Position numbers and translations under genes: made by a program
In this document: piece by piece, positions 17,858 through 25,518 of the stretch
Position numbering within the stretch: the stretch's first letter is position 1
How the letters are laid out: each line of letters begins with the position of its first letter
Notes under the pieces: generated by a model
Database searches by the model: none
What the model saw: only the letters and a program-made list of their open reading frames with translations
What the model was told of the DNA's origin: nothing
Source of the DNA: Bacillota bacterium
GTDB lineage: Bacteria > Bacillota > SHA-98 > Ch115
Assembly: GCA_013178415.1 (NCBI GenBank)
Contig: JABLXA010000001.1
Span: 97,445 to 161,444 of the forward strand
DNA length: 64,000 bases
Direction of reading: 5' to 3'

Positions 17858-18881
17858 AAAGGTTGGGAAGATATACTATTTTGATCCTGGCGATTTGGAT
17901 CCTCATATTGGAGACTCAGTCATCGTCGAGACTGCCAGAGGCCTTGAATTTGGGGAAGTCGTAGTGGAACCCAAGCAGGTAGACGAGCAGGAGATCGTTC
18001 AGCCCTTGCGCAAGGTAATCAGGATCGCTGGACCGGATGACCTGACGAAGCTTCGAGAGAATAAGCTCAAGGAGAAACGGGCTTTCGACCTATGTCTTCA
18101 GAAGATCCTGATCCATGGGCTGCCCATGAAATTGGTGGATGTGGAATGCGCTTTTGATAATAGCAAGATGACATTCTACTTCACGGCAGAGGGCCGCGTA
18201 GATTTCCGGGAACTGGTGAAAGATCTTGCGGCCACGTTCAAGACTCGGATAGAGCTTCGTCAAATTGGGGTCAGAGATGAAGCCAAAATGGTGGGCGGGC
18301 TTGGGCCATGCGGAAGGCCGCTTTGCTGCGCATCTTTTCTGGGCGACTTTGAGCCGGTATCTATCAGGATGGCCAAAGAGCAGGATCTTCCATTGAATCC
18401 AATGAAGATCTCAGGAATATGCGGCAGGCTCATGTGCTGTCTAAAATATGAATCCGGCGTGTATCGCGAATTGCGTCAGAATCTTCCTCAGGTTGGCTCT
18501 GAGGTTCAGACAAAGGAAGGGAAGGGCAAGGTCGTCGGCATAAATATCCTGCGCCAGAAGGTCAAGGTCCAACTATTTGAAGATGAAAGGACTGTCGAGT
18601 TCAACGCGAATGAGGTTATAAGGAAGGGACCTAACAGAGCTTTTGAAACTAATTCCAGGCAGGTTCAGGCTGCTGGCCCGGGAGTTCCTGCGAAGGCGGG
18701 AGGCGCAGAAAGCCCTGGTGAAGAAGATACCGAGGTCGGCAATGTCGGTGATGATGAGGGTTTGGCCCCGATTGCAGATGGTGAGGATATTGATTCATCC
18801 GGCGACTCAGGACGCGCGGAAGGCATCGAGACAGGTAATGGCCAGCCGGAGGGAGAGAACCGGGTTGGATCAGATGAGTGA
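17829..18881 (+). CDS. ricT: RicT/YaaT-like PSP1-domain regulatory protein
   Basis: PSP1 C-terminal-domain family protein. In Bacillus subtilis RicT, with RicA and RicF, forms an iron-sulfur complex that stimulates RNase Y mRNA processing and affects sporulation and competence. The two cysteine clusters are visible: Cys161, Cys166, Cys167 in GPCGRPLCC and Cys198, Cys203, Cys204 in ICGRLMCCLKYE. The N-terminal block starts VVGVRFKKVGKIYYFDPGDL. Residues after about 275 form an acidic, Gly/Glu/Asp-rich tail beyond the usual core. The gene overlaps holB by 29 bases and rsmI by 8, so the three are tightly coupled. ricA and ricF are not in the window. Confidence 0.88.
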   Translation: MQTVVGVRFKKVGKIYYFDPGDLDPHIGDSVIVETARGLEFGEVVVEPKQVDEQEIVQPLRKVIRIAGPDDLTKLRENKLKEKRAFDLCLQKILIHGLPMKLVDVECAFDNSKMTFYFTAEGRVDFRELVKDLAATFKTRIELRQIGVRDEAKMVGGLGPCGRPLCCASFLGDFEPVSIRMAKEQDLPLNPMKISGICGRLMCCLKYESGVYRELRQNLPQVGSEVQTKEGKGKVVGINILRQKVKVQLFEDERTVEFNANEVIRKGPNRAFETNSRQVQAAGPGVPAKAGGAESPGEEDTEVGNVGDDEGLAPIADGEDIDSSGDSGRAEGIETGNGQPEGENRVGSDE

Positions 18882-19815
18882 AGATTCAGACAGCCCCTGC
18901 CTTCCAGGAACCTTGTATGTGTGCGGCACCCCGATTGGAAACCTGGGGGATATAACGCGAAGAGCCGTAGAAACTCTATCATCTGTTGATGCTGTGCTCG
19001 CCGAGGATACCCGCGTCACAAGGAAGCTTCTATCTTATTTGAATATAAGCAAACCAATCATAAGTTATCACGAGCATAATAAGGATGAGAGAAATCCGGA
19101 GATCCTGAAGATGCTCAAATCCGGCAAGTCTCTGGCTTTGGTTTCTGATGCGGGGATGCCGGGCATTTCTGACCCTGGGGCCGATCTTGTACGCTTCTTG
19201 CGACAGGAAGGAATACACATAGTTTGCATTCCTGGCCCGTCTGCGCTGACCTCTGCGCTTTCCATATCAGGTTTTCGCGCGGGGAGTTTTTGCTTTAAAG
19301 GATTCTTGCCAAGGAAAGGCAAAGGCCGCGATGTCATATTGAAGGAGATGGCGGAAGACCCGGGGGTCATCGTGCTATATGATTCTCCTTTCAGGGTCGT
19401 GAAGACTCTTTGCGATTTGCGAGACGCCCTCGGGAAGGATCGCGAGGCTGTGGTAGCGCGTGAGCTAACAAAGTTGCATGAAGAGATCGTCGCTGGAACT
19501 CTGGAAACCCTCGCAGGGATTTTTGAATCCAGAGCACGGGAGGGCCGGATCCGCGGTGAGTTTGTTATAATAGTGGGTCCTAGGGAAAAATATGGGCGCC
19601 TGCTGGATAACTCTGGACACGCGGCCGGTGAAGTCTCAGAAGCAGATAGAGATGCGGGAGAAGACGCGGAGGGAGTGGAACTGGCGCGAAGGCTGATGGA
19701 ATCCGGAGTAAGCCTCAGGGATGCTGTAAGACAGGTGGCACAACAAACGGGCATTTCTCGCAGGCAGCTTTACCAGAGGGTCATATCGTTTATTGCTTCC
19801 AAGAGGGATTCGTAG
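18874..19815 (+). CDS. rsmI: 16S rRNA (cytidine-1402-2'-O)-methyltransferase
   Basis: RsmI uses S-adenosylmethionine to 2'-O-methylate C1402 of 16S rRNA in the decoding centre. The tetrapyrrole-methylase-type fold is shown by GTLYVCGTPIGNLGDITRRA, then AVLAEDTRVTRKLL, ISYHEHN, LVSDAGMPGISDPGADLVR and CIPGPSALTSALSISGF. The C-terminus (LMESGVSLRDAVRQVAQQTG) is the usual helical extension with an HTH look. I chose ATG 18874, which overlaps the ricT stop; an in-frame TTG at 18865 lies at better distance from GGAGGGAGAG and is possible. The last gene of the holB-ricT-rsmI group. Confidence 0.92.
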   Translation: MSEDSDSPCLPGTLYVCGTPIGNLGDITRRAVETLSSVDAVLAEDTRVTRKLLSYLNISKPIISYHEHNKDERNPEILKMLKSGKSLALVSDAGMPGISDPGADLVRFLRQEGIHIVCIPGPSALTSALSISGFRAGSFCFKGFLPRKGKGRDVILKEMAEDPGVIVLYDSPFRVVKTLCDLRDALGKDREAVVARELTKLHEEIVAGTLETLAGIFESRAREGRIRGEFVIIVGPREKYGRLLDNSGHAAGEVSEADRDAGEDAEGVELARRLMESGVSLRDAVRQVAQQTGISRRQLYQRVISFIASKRDS

Positions 19816-19848
19816 AGGATCCGCGGCATTTGCCTATCAGGGAAGAAA

Positions 19849-19888
19849 CGAAACAAAAGGTGCCCTTTCGCAAGGACACCTTTGTTTG
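19849..19888. terminator. bidirectional terminator between rsmI and abrB
   Basis: AAACAAAAGGTG and CACCTTTGTTT form a long stem with inner CCTT/AAGG pairs around a TCGC loop. T-rich sequence follows on the plus strand (TTTGTTTG) and on the minus strand (CCTTTTGTTTCGTTTCTT). It sits between convergent genes and can end both. Confidence 0.75.
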
Positions 19889-19933
19889 CCCTGGAGAACC
19901 CCCCACATGACACCCTTATGTAATCATTGGATC

Positions 19934-20179
19934 TTATGACACGTGTTTCATTTCTTCCAGGCAGTCTTTGCAGATGTTCTTCTCATGGAAGCTGCGAACG
20001 TTGTCGGCATTCCCGCAGAAGATGCAGGCGGGCTCGTACTTCTTGAGTATGATCTTTTCGCCATCAACGTAGATCTCAAGCGCGTCCTTCTCAGCGATTT
20101 GGAGGGTGCGCCTGAGCTCGATAGGGATGACGACCCGGCCGAGCTCGTCCACTTTCCTGACGATGCCCGTAGACTTCAT
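19934..20179 (-). CDS. abrB: AbrB-family transition-state regulator
   Basis: A DNA-binding swapped-hairpin protein of 81 residues. The N-terminal SpoVT/AbrB domain is clear: KSTGIVRKVDELGRVVIPIE and LRRTLQIAEKDALEIYVDG. The C-terminal part has Cys52, Cys55, Cys70 and Cys73 (CxxC, 14 residues, CxxC), a likely zinc site found in many clostridial AbrB proteins but not in Bacillus AbrB, where the C-terminus is a second swapped domain. AbrB-type proteins repress post-exponential genes, including sporulation and biofilm genes. ATG 20179 follows GAGAGGAGAGATA. A sigma-A promoter lies about 50 bases upstream. Convergent with rsmI, as in Bacillus. Confidence 0.93.
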   Translation of the reverse strand: MKSTGIVRKVDELGRVVIPIELRRTLQIAEKDALEIYVDGEKIILKKYEPACIFCGNADNVRSFHEKNICKDCLEEMKHVS

Positions 20180-20227
20180 TTCCTATCTCTCCTCTCTCTA
20201 CAGGATTCGACACTGCTTCCTGAGCAA

Positions 20228-20256
20228 AGTATACTAAAATTTCCAAGGGAAGTCAA
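20228..20256 (-). promoter_or_regulatory. sigma-A promoter of abrB
   Basis: On the minus strand TTGACT (complement of 20251-20256), a 17-base spacer and TATACT (complement of 20228-20233) give one mismatch to each consensus hexamer. The surrounding DNA is A/T-rich, as expected. Confidence 0.75.
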
Positions 20257-20321
20257 GCATTTATTTATATATTTTGGTTCAAGTTCCATGTTGAAGAGAA
20301 ACTGGATAAAACTACGGGCTA

Positions 20322-21347
20322 TCAAAGGTTTACGGGCCTTTCCTCTTTGATTGACTGCATTATGGCTAGTGCCACCCTCACAGCCTCGAGGGCTTCTTCT
20401 GGCGATATTACCGGGGGTTTACCCGATTTCACGCAGTCAACAAAGGCCATTATCTCTTCCCTCAGATCGCCGCGGATCATTCCGTCGAATTCAGGCCAAT
20501 GCCCTGTGTCGGGGAATGAGACGCCTTCTGCCCCGACGAACCTGAGACCCTGGTCTGATAGATCCACGTACCCGGCGCCTTTTGTGCCTACTATTTCCAG
20601 CCTGGCATCGATTTTGGCCGGCGAAGCCGGGGGCAGTATCCAGGAATACTCTAGATTCCCTATAGCCCCATTTTCAAATTTGATGGTAGCAAAAACGGCA
20701 TCGTCGATTCCGAGGTCCTTGAGGGCGATGGCCGCCCGTTCAGCATAGACGCGAACAACCTTGCTTCTTATATACCAAAGCATGAGATCTATATCATGGA
20801 CAGCTACATGTAGCGTCAGGATTCCTTTCCTGCCATATCGCTTGGGCCCTTCGGTGATGGGACTGTTTCTGCGTGTGTAAATCAACACAGGTTGTCCAAT
20901 GCCGCCGGATTCCTGATATTCTTTCAAGCCAGCGTAGCGAGGATCGAAACGCAAAAGATGTCCTACTGTAAGCAATACCCCGTTTTCCTTTGCGGCCTCG
21001 ATGATTTGACGCCCCTCATCGAGATCAGTGGCAATAGGTTTTTCCAGCAGAATGTGCTTCTTGGCGCGGGCCGCGGCTACAGCCGGCTTAAGATGCCTGT
21101 CATCAGATACGCATATGCTGACAGCTGAGATGTCATCCCTGCCGAGAAGATCGTCTATATTGTCGTAAGCGGCAACGTCGAGCTTTTCACCGACTTCCCG
21201 CGCCCTCGCGAAATTCTCATCCGCCACCCCCATGAGTTTCACGCCCGGGATTTGTTGGTAGATGCGGGCATGCATTTCCCCCATGAATCCGACACCAATT
21301 ACTCCAACTCCTAATTCCTGCATATGACCTGTAGATTGCTTCAGCAT
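20322..21347 (-). CDS. Gfo/Idh/MocA-family oxidoreductase
   Basis: NAD(P)-dependent dehydrogenase, probably acting on a sugar, inositol or amino-sugar derivative. The Rossmann motif is GVGVIGVGFMGEMHARIY, followed by VADENFARAREVGEKL and the signature HILLEKPIATDLDEGRQII broken as HILLEKPIAT and DLDEGRQII, whose Lys is catalytic. A His in HVAVHDIDLMLWYI fits the second catalytic residue. The C-terminal domain is the expected beta-sheet cap. ATG 21347 is preferred; an in-frame TTG at 21404 adds 19 residues, and ATG 21322 is also possible. It is a single gene with no pathway neighbours, so the substrate is open. Confidence 0.85.
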   Translation of the reverse strand: MLKQSTGHMQELGVGVIGVGFMGEMHARIYQQIPGVKLMGVADENFARAREVGEKLDVAAYDNIDDLLGRDDISAVSICVSDDRHLKPAVAAARAKKHILLEKPIATDLDEGRQIIEAAKENGVLLTVGHLLRFDPRYAGLKEYQESGGIGQPVLIYTRRNSPITEGPKRYGRKGILTLHVAVHDIDLMLWYIRSKVVRVYAERAAIALKDLGIDDAVFATIKFENGAIGNLEYSWILPPASPAKIDARLEIVGTKGAGYVDLSDQGLRFVGAEGVSFPDTGHWPEFDGMIRGDLREEIMAFVDCVKSGKPPVISPEEALEAVRVALAIMQSIKEERPVNL

Positions 21348-21681
21348 GATTGAAATCTGTTCCCCCTTGCCATGAATAGATGGATAACCAAGTCCAAGAT
21401 TCAAGAAATGCGCTGCGCCACCATAGTTATAGATGACCAGGCTCGAATTTGAAAATATGGGCTGGTCGTGCGCGGCGTGCTCAGCAAACGCGTGGTGGCA
21501 TATCCGGGTTATCTTTCACCCTAGACCTGGCAATCCATAGCGCTTCTGTCTTGCCCTGAAAAGCTTGAGTGGCGCTTCTTTCAGTGGCATTGACCTTCAG
21601 TGCAATTATAGCTCATCCTGCAAGCCTCCGCTATATCGCCTTTCATCAGGTGCATGGTCGCGCCAAAGTTGGAGACCATGA
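21348..21681. other. intergenic region before the fliS promoter
   Basis: This divergent gap should hold the promoter of the minus-strand oxidoreductase. On that strand a TATAAC lies about 30 bases before the TTG at 21404, but its -35 partner is poor. Small reading frames here overlap the promoter at 21682 and show no domain or Shine-Dalgarno, so I call no gene. Confidence 0.3.
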
Positions 21682-21708
21682 TAAAATTTCTCGAACATAC
21701 ACCGATAA
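21682..21708 (+). promoter_or_regulatory. sigma-28 (SigD/FliA) promoter of the fliS operon
   Basis: TAAAATTT (21682-21689), 11 bases, then ACCGATAA (21701-21708) differs from the enterobacterial FliA consensus TAAAGTTT-N11-GCCGATAA at only two positions, and gives TAAA-N15-CCGATA in Bacillus terms. It lies about 85 bases before fliS. The cognate sigma factor is encoded at 60657. Confidence 0.8.
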
Positions 21709-21791
21709 TAATACTAGGTTTGAGTGCTTTGATCAGAGGGGCCATGGTCATGGAGTTTATGGCCCCAACTTGATCCAGGAGGGAGAGCGCT

Positions 21792-22142
21792 ATGAGCATC
21801 GCAAATCAATCTATGGCTCAGGCTCATGGGGCGAATAACCCGATCGCCATCTATCGAACTCAGCAAGTTATGTCATCTTCTCCATCAAAACTCGTGACTA
21901 TGGTTTTCGATCATGCAATCGCGAGCTGCAAGTCTGGAGATGGCAAGAGAGCCTCTGCCTGTGTCGCCGCCCTGATCGACGCCCTTGATTTTGACGCAGG
22001 CGAGATTGCCACAGGATTTTTCCGTTTGTATCGATATTGCATGGATTGCATAAAGAAACAAGAATTTGCTGAAGCCCTCAAAGTCCTTGAACCTCTTCGC
22101 GAGACATGGGCTCAGGCTACGCAGGGGCAAGGGGTGGAGTGA
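21792..22142 (+). CDS. fliS: flagellin export chaperone FliS
   Basis: FliS binds the C-terminus of flagellin in the cytoplasm, prevents polymerisation and delivers it to FlhA. The protein has the family start NNPIAIYRTQQVMSSSPSKL with VTMVFDHAIASCK next, then helices making the four-helix bundle. The length, 116 residues, is slightly short of the usual 125-135. ATG 21792 has AGGAGGGAG eight bases upstream. It is the first gene after the sigma-28-like promoter, which fits its role late in flagellar assembly. fliC is not in the window. flaG follows by seven bases, and fliD is next. Confidence 0.9.
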   Translation: MSIANQSMAQAHGANNPIAIYRTQQVMSSSPSKLVTMVFDHAIASCKSGDGKRASACVAALIDALDFDAGEIATGFFRLYRYCMDCIKKQEFAEALKVLEPLRETWAQATQGQGVE

Positions 22143-22149
22143 AGGCGAA

Positions 22150-22539
22150 ATGGACGACTTCCGGGTTCACGGGACGAAACCGATAGGCGCGCTGACCGAC
22201 AATACTCCGAATATCCTCAAAAGAGATGGTGCCCTGCAACCCGGAGGTGGAGCCGAACAGATACAAGGGTCACAGGGACACAGGCGCGGCGATGATGAAG
22301 GCGGAAAGTCTATAAGAGTCAGCGAAGTAAATGAGAAAATGAACGCTGTAATGCAGATGCTCAATACTCGGGTGACTTTTGAAGTAGATCGAAAAACCGG
22401 AGAAGTCATTATCCGCCTAATTGATTCATCTACCGGGACTATTGTGCGGGAAATACCTCCCCATGAATTGCGTGCAATAGCCATGACCCTGGCTGAATTG
22501 GCCGAGATGGCTGGCATGGTGGTTGATAAAAAGGGTTGA
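22150..22539 (+). CDS. flaG: FlaG-family flagellar protein
   Basis: Small protein of 129 residues. The C-terminal 70 residues match FlaG: VTFEVDRKTGEVIIRLIDSS, TGTIVREIPPHELRAIA and a final helix. The first 55 residues are polar and low in complexity, typical of this family. FlaG influences flagellar filament length in Vibrio and Campylobacter; its molecular action is unclear. ATG 22150 is chosen, seven bases after fliS; the frame stays open further upstream inside fliS, but that part is out of frame with fliS and has no conserved residues. Neighbours fliS and fliD support the call. Confidence 0.85.
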   Translation: MDDFRVHGTKPIGALTDNTPNILKRDGALQPGGGAEQIQGSQGHRRGDDEGGKSIRVSEVNEKMNAVMQMLNTRVTFEVDRKTGEVIIRLIDSSTGTIVREIPPHELRAIAMTLAELAEMAGMVVDKKG

Positions 22540-22645
22540 GTCGCCTGGAATACAGCCGTCTAGAATGCAATCGTCGTAAATGCAATCAACGTCGGCCATT
22601 GGCCAGTAGTCATCGCGTCGCCAATATTAGGGAGAAGGTGATATC

Positions 22646-24088
22646 GTGGATTTTCCAACTATTCCATCTCTGATGCCAACCAACCAACTAGACGAATTGG
22701 TAAAAAAGTATATAGAGCTGGAGAGCAGGCCCATCAAGGACCTTGAGAATGCCAGACAGGACATCGAGGTCAGGCAGGGAATGATGAGGGATCTGAACGC
22801 TATGATACTGTCCCTCAAGGACAAGTGCGCCACCCTCACCGGCGATGACGTGGTTCGTCTCTTAAATACACGGCAGGTGACCTCATCGAGGCCCGAGATC
22901 ATTACTGGGAGCGCTGATGGGACTGCACTGAACGCGGTTTACAGTATCTTCGTCGAGCGCCTTGCCAAATCGGATACAGTCCTTTCCAATCAGCTGTCTG
23001 CCTCGGGTACCACGGTTCAGACTTCACCGGGAGATAAGACATTCACCATTACCATAAATGGGGTGAGTAAGGACATCACGGTATCAGTCTTGACTGGCGA
23101 GACTGATGAGGCAGTATTATCCAAGATGGCCCAGGCGATAAATAATGCAGCGGCGGAGGATCCAAAGCTTGGGGTTTCCGCCGCGGTGGTAAGAGAAACG
23201 CCTGATACGGTGCGCTTGGTCCTTACAAGCCAGAAGACCGGGAGCCAGCAGGCCATTCGTCTTTCAGAAACGGGAGAAGCGAACAATCTCCTGGCGCTCA
23301 CAGGGACGAATTCGGAAATCCAATCTTCGGGTACAACCGGAGGCTTTCTCATTGCCCGTGACCAGCTCGATTCCAAATTTAATATAAATGGGCTCACATT
23401 CATCCGCCAATCTAATACTGTTTCCGATGCAATCACGGGAGTCACGCTAAACCTGGCGGCGGCTCAAGCGGCGACAGACGCGCCTGTCCAGGTGGAAGTG
23501 AAGCGGGATGTGTCGACCATAGTATCGACCATACAGAAGTGGCTGGATAGCTACAACAAGACGCTGAAATATATTCAGGACAAGACGTTGATAGACGCAG
23601 ATCTCGGCATCAGGGGGCCACTCGCGGGCGATTATCTCTATGTCGGTCTCAAGGCCAACATGCGAACCATCTTACAGGCGCAAGTCACTGGACTTGATCC
23701 GACTACCGGACCCGTGAGCCTGGCGCAGATCGGGATAACCGCTGATAATTCGGGGGCTCTCTCAATCTCAGACCGGTCCAGGCTGGAAAGCATAATCTCG
23801 CAAGATCCAAACCGGGTGTCAGAGATACTGGGGGGCGCCAATGGCTCTATCACCAAGCTTCAGGCGCTGATAAGTCCTTTTGTAGACAACCTCACCGGGA
23901 TAATCCCGCGCCAGCAGCAGGCATTGGACGATCGTATGGAAAGGATAAAGGACAGGATTCGATCGCTTCAAGAGCGAATGGACCAGCGTGAGCTGGTGCT
24001 GCGGCGTGAATTTTCAAGTATACTCCAGGCAATGGTAATGCTAAATGCCCAGAGGTCCACGCTAAACAGCATATGGGGGATATCATGA
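22646..24088 (+). CDS. fliD: flagellar hook-associated protein 2 (filament cap) FliD
   Basis: FliD forms the cap at the filament tip and inserts exported flagellin. The 480-residue protein has the N-terminal coiled segment QLDELVKKYIELESRPIKDL, a central domain with repeated ITINGVSKDITV-type strands, FNINGLTFIRQSNTVSDAI with TGVTLNL, and a C-terminal helix rich in Arg/Glu (DDRMERIKDRIRSLQERMDQ) followed by LQAMVMLNAQ. GTG 22646 has GGAGAAGGTG upstream. The stop overlaps the start of the next chaperone gene. It is exported by the flagellar system, so no Sec signal is expected and none is seen. Confidence 0.95.
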   Translation: MDFPTIPSLMPTNQLDELVKKYIELESRPIKDLENARQDIEVRQGMMRDLNAMILSLKDKCATLTGDDVVRLLNTRQVTSSRPEIITGSADGTALNAVYSIFVERLAKSDTVLSNQLSASGTTVQTSPGDKTFTITINGVSKDITVSVLTGETDEAVLSKMAQAINNAAAEDPKLGVSAAVVRETPDTVRLVLTSQKTGSQQAIRLSETGEANNLLALTGTNSEIQSSGTTGGFLIARDQLDSKFNINGLTFIRQSNTVSDAITGVTLNLAAAQAATDAPVQVEVKRDVSTIVSTIQKWLDSYNKTLKYIQDKTLIDADLGIRGPLAGDYLYVGLKANMRTILQAQVTGLDPTTGPVSLAQIGITADNSGALSISDRSRLESIISQDPNRVSEILGGANGSITKLQALISPFVDNLTGIIPRQQQALDDRMERIKDRIRSLQERMDQRELVLRREFSSILQAMVMLNAQRSTLNSIWGIS

Positions 24089-24576
24089 ATATGACTTCCC
24101 GCAGCAGTCTGAGCGAACAGGGTAACGAACATAATGATATCATTTCCTTGCTTTCACTGGAATTATCGCTTATCAAAGACTTGCTTGGCTGTTCGCAGAA
24201 CCTGATAGAGTTGGCGCTGAAAAGGGAACCTGACGCATTGGCCGGGATCCTGGAAAGGCGGGGCGATCTCATTCACGAGATCAGGAGGGTTGAAGGAGAG
24301 ATCCAGGCTGTTAGGCGACCTGATTGCCATCTGAAATCGGAGGGCTACCGAGTTCTCGGTGAAGGGGAGATCGTCCACGAGATGCTGAAGGAAAGGCAGG
24401 ATGCCATAAGATCATTGGAGTCGATTGACGAAAGGCTCATGGCGATCTTGAGTGAGTGGAAGGAGGATGTAGCGGCAGGACTTATTTCGTTGGAGAGAGG
24501 GCGGGCATCAGCGCTAGCCTATGGTGCCCCTGCTCATGCAGGTGCATCACCCGTTTTTCTTGATAGTCGGAAATAG
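24085..24576 (+). CDS. FlgN/FliT-like flagellar export chaperone (first copy)
   Basis: A helical protein of 163 residues with no membrane segment. LLSLELSLIKDLLGCSQNL followed by LALKREPDALAGILERRGDL and heptad-like Leu spacing match the FlgN/FliT chaperone pattern of an antiparallel helical hairpin. Such chaperones escort FlgK/FlgL or FliD to the export gate. ATG 24085 overlaps the fliD stop (ATGA) and has GGGGGAT upstream; an ATG at 24073 is also in frame. Position after fliD favours a FliT-like role with FliD, but sequence cannot separate FlgN from FliT. Confidence 0.6.
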   Translation: MNMTSRSSLSEQGNEHNDIISLLSLELSLIKDLLGCSQNLIELALKREPDALAGILERRGDLIHEIRRVEGEIQAVRRPDCHLKSEGYRVLGEGEIVHEMLKERQDAIRSLESIDERLMAILSEWKEDVAAGLISLERGRASALAYGAPAHAGASPVFLDSRK

Positions 24577-24686
24577 ATCGGAACAGGCAGAAATTGAAGT
24601 GAAACGGCGAATATATATTTGGAGCGAAAGAACGCACCTAGAAACTAATCAATACTTGAGGCCAGATCGAGGAGAGGACTATCGCC

Positions 24687-25241
24687 GTGGCTTATTTCAA
24701 AGAATATCTTTGGTGCCTGCGCCAGGGAATTTGTCGAGATCACAGGATTTACCCGGGCTTGCTGTGCCCGAGGCATTACCAGGTTAGAGTCGTTCACAAG
24801 GCAAGACAGGCGGCGAAGTGCATGAACACGCGACCGGATCTGTTCAAAGTCCTCGAATCAGAGAAGAATAGAAAGCTCGAGGCCTATAAGGAACTTCTAA
24901 GATTATGTCTCCTCCAGAGACAGTCAATGCAGGCGGGAGATGTAAGCCGGGTAGCTGATGTATTGATGCTGAAGCATGAGGTCATCAGGACTCTTGGGGA
25001 AATCGAGGCGTGTATCGTTAGAATTCAGCGGGCCATCACAGAGTCATATCAAACTGATGACGATGAAGCCCGATTCGGATCCTGGTCTTGCGAAAAACGG
25101 CAAGATAGTGGCAGATTCGACAGAGAGATCACTGCAATAATGCATGAGATCATGCAGCTGGAGGATGAAAACCGCAAGGAACTTGCAAGGCATGCTCTTC
25201 TAAGAGATACCTCCCTTCGAGGCCATAAGCAGAGCAACTGA
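24687..25241 (+). CDS. FlgN/FliT-like helical protein (second copy)
   Basis: The part from about residue 46 is helical and charged: DLFKVLESEKNRKLEAYKEL, LLRLCLLQRQSMQAGD, ADVLMLKHEVIRTLGEIEA. This resembles FlgN/FliT-type chaperones, as does the preceding gene, so two related chaperones may lie in tandem. GTG 24687 has GAGGAGAG nine bases upstream, but the first 45 residues it adds are Cys- and aromatic-rich and unlike the family. The alternative ATG 24822 begins NTRPDLFKVLE directly but lacks a Shine-Dalgarno. The true start is unresolved. Export role is inferred from position. Confidence 0.5.
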   Translation: MAYFKEYLWCLRQGICRDHRIYPGLLCPRHYQVRVVHKARQAAKCMNTRPDLFKVLESEKNRKLEAYKELLRLCLLQRQSMQAGDVSRVADVLMLKHEVIRTLGEIEACIVRIQRAITESYQTDDDEARFGSWSCEKRQDSGRFDREITAIMHEIMQLEDENRKELARHALLRDTSLRGHKQSN

Positions 25242-25424
25242 ACCGTGCTGGTCTCTACCCCAACTGATGGATTACTTTTCAAATTCAATCAACAGGCCGC
25301 TTATCAAACTTCATCCTTTTATTTCCCATTTCATGAATATGAGCAGACGATACGGGATTTTTTCAAAGAAAATCTCGTCAGGACGGAAGGACATGCCCCA
25401 AAAATGTCGAAAAAAGTATTTTAG

Positions 25425-25442
25425 TTGCCAGAATACTGGCAA
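25425..25442. repeat. perfect hairpin before response-regulator gene
   Basis: TTGCCAG (25425-25431) and CTGGCAA (25436-25442) pair fully around a 4-base loop AATA, followed by TTTG. It could be a weak terminator of the fliS operon or an operator for the regulator that starts at 25519. Nothing else was recognised in 25242-25518; no good promoter was found. Confidence 0.45.
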
Positions 25443-25518
25443 TTTGTGGGGCGGATATCAAGGAGGCAAGTCGCCTGCATCTTCTGGGTGGGATGGGGAT
25501 GACAGTGCGGCGGGCTAA

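Noticed and set aside
19068-19754. 228-codon minus-strand frame inside rsmI
   Set aside because: It is fully antisense to a conserved methyltransferase and has no known motif.
21569-21838. Frame covering the fliS promoter
   Set aside because: It overlaps the sigma-28 promoter and the fliS start, and has no domain or Shine-Dalgarno.
22517-22535. TGGCAT-like sigma-54 promoter near the flaG stop
   Set aside because: The -12 element lacks GC (TTGA instead of TTGC) and it lies in coding sequence.
25267-25518. 83-codon frame between the chaperone and response regulator genes
   Set aside because: No Shine-Dalgarno, no similarity, and it spans a perfect hairpin; treated as non-coding.
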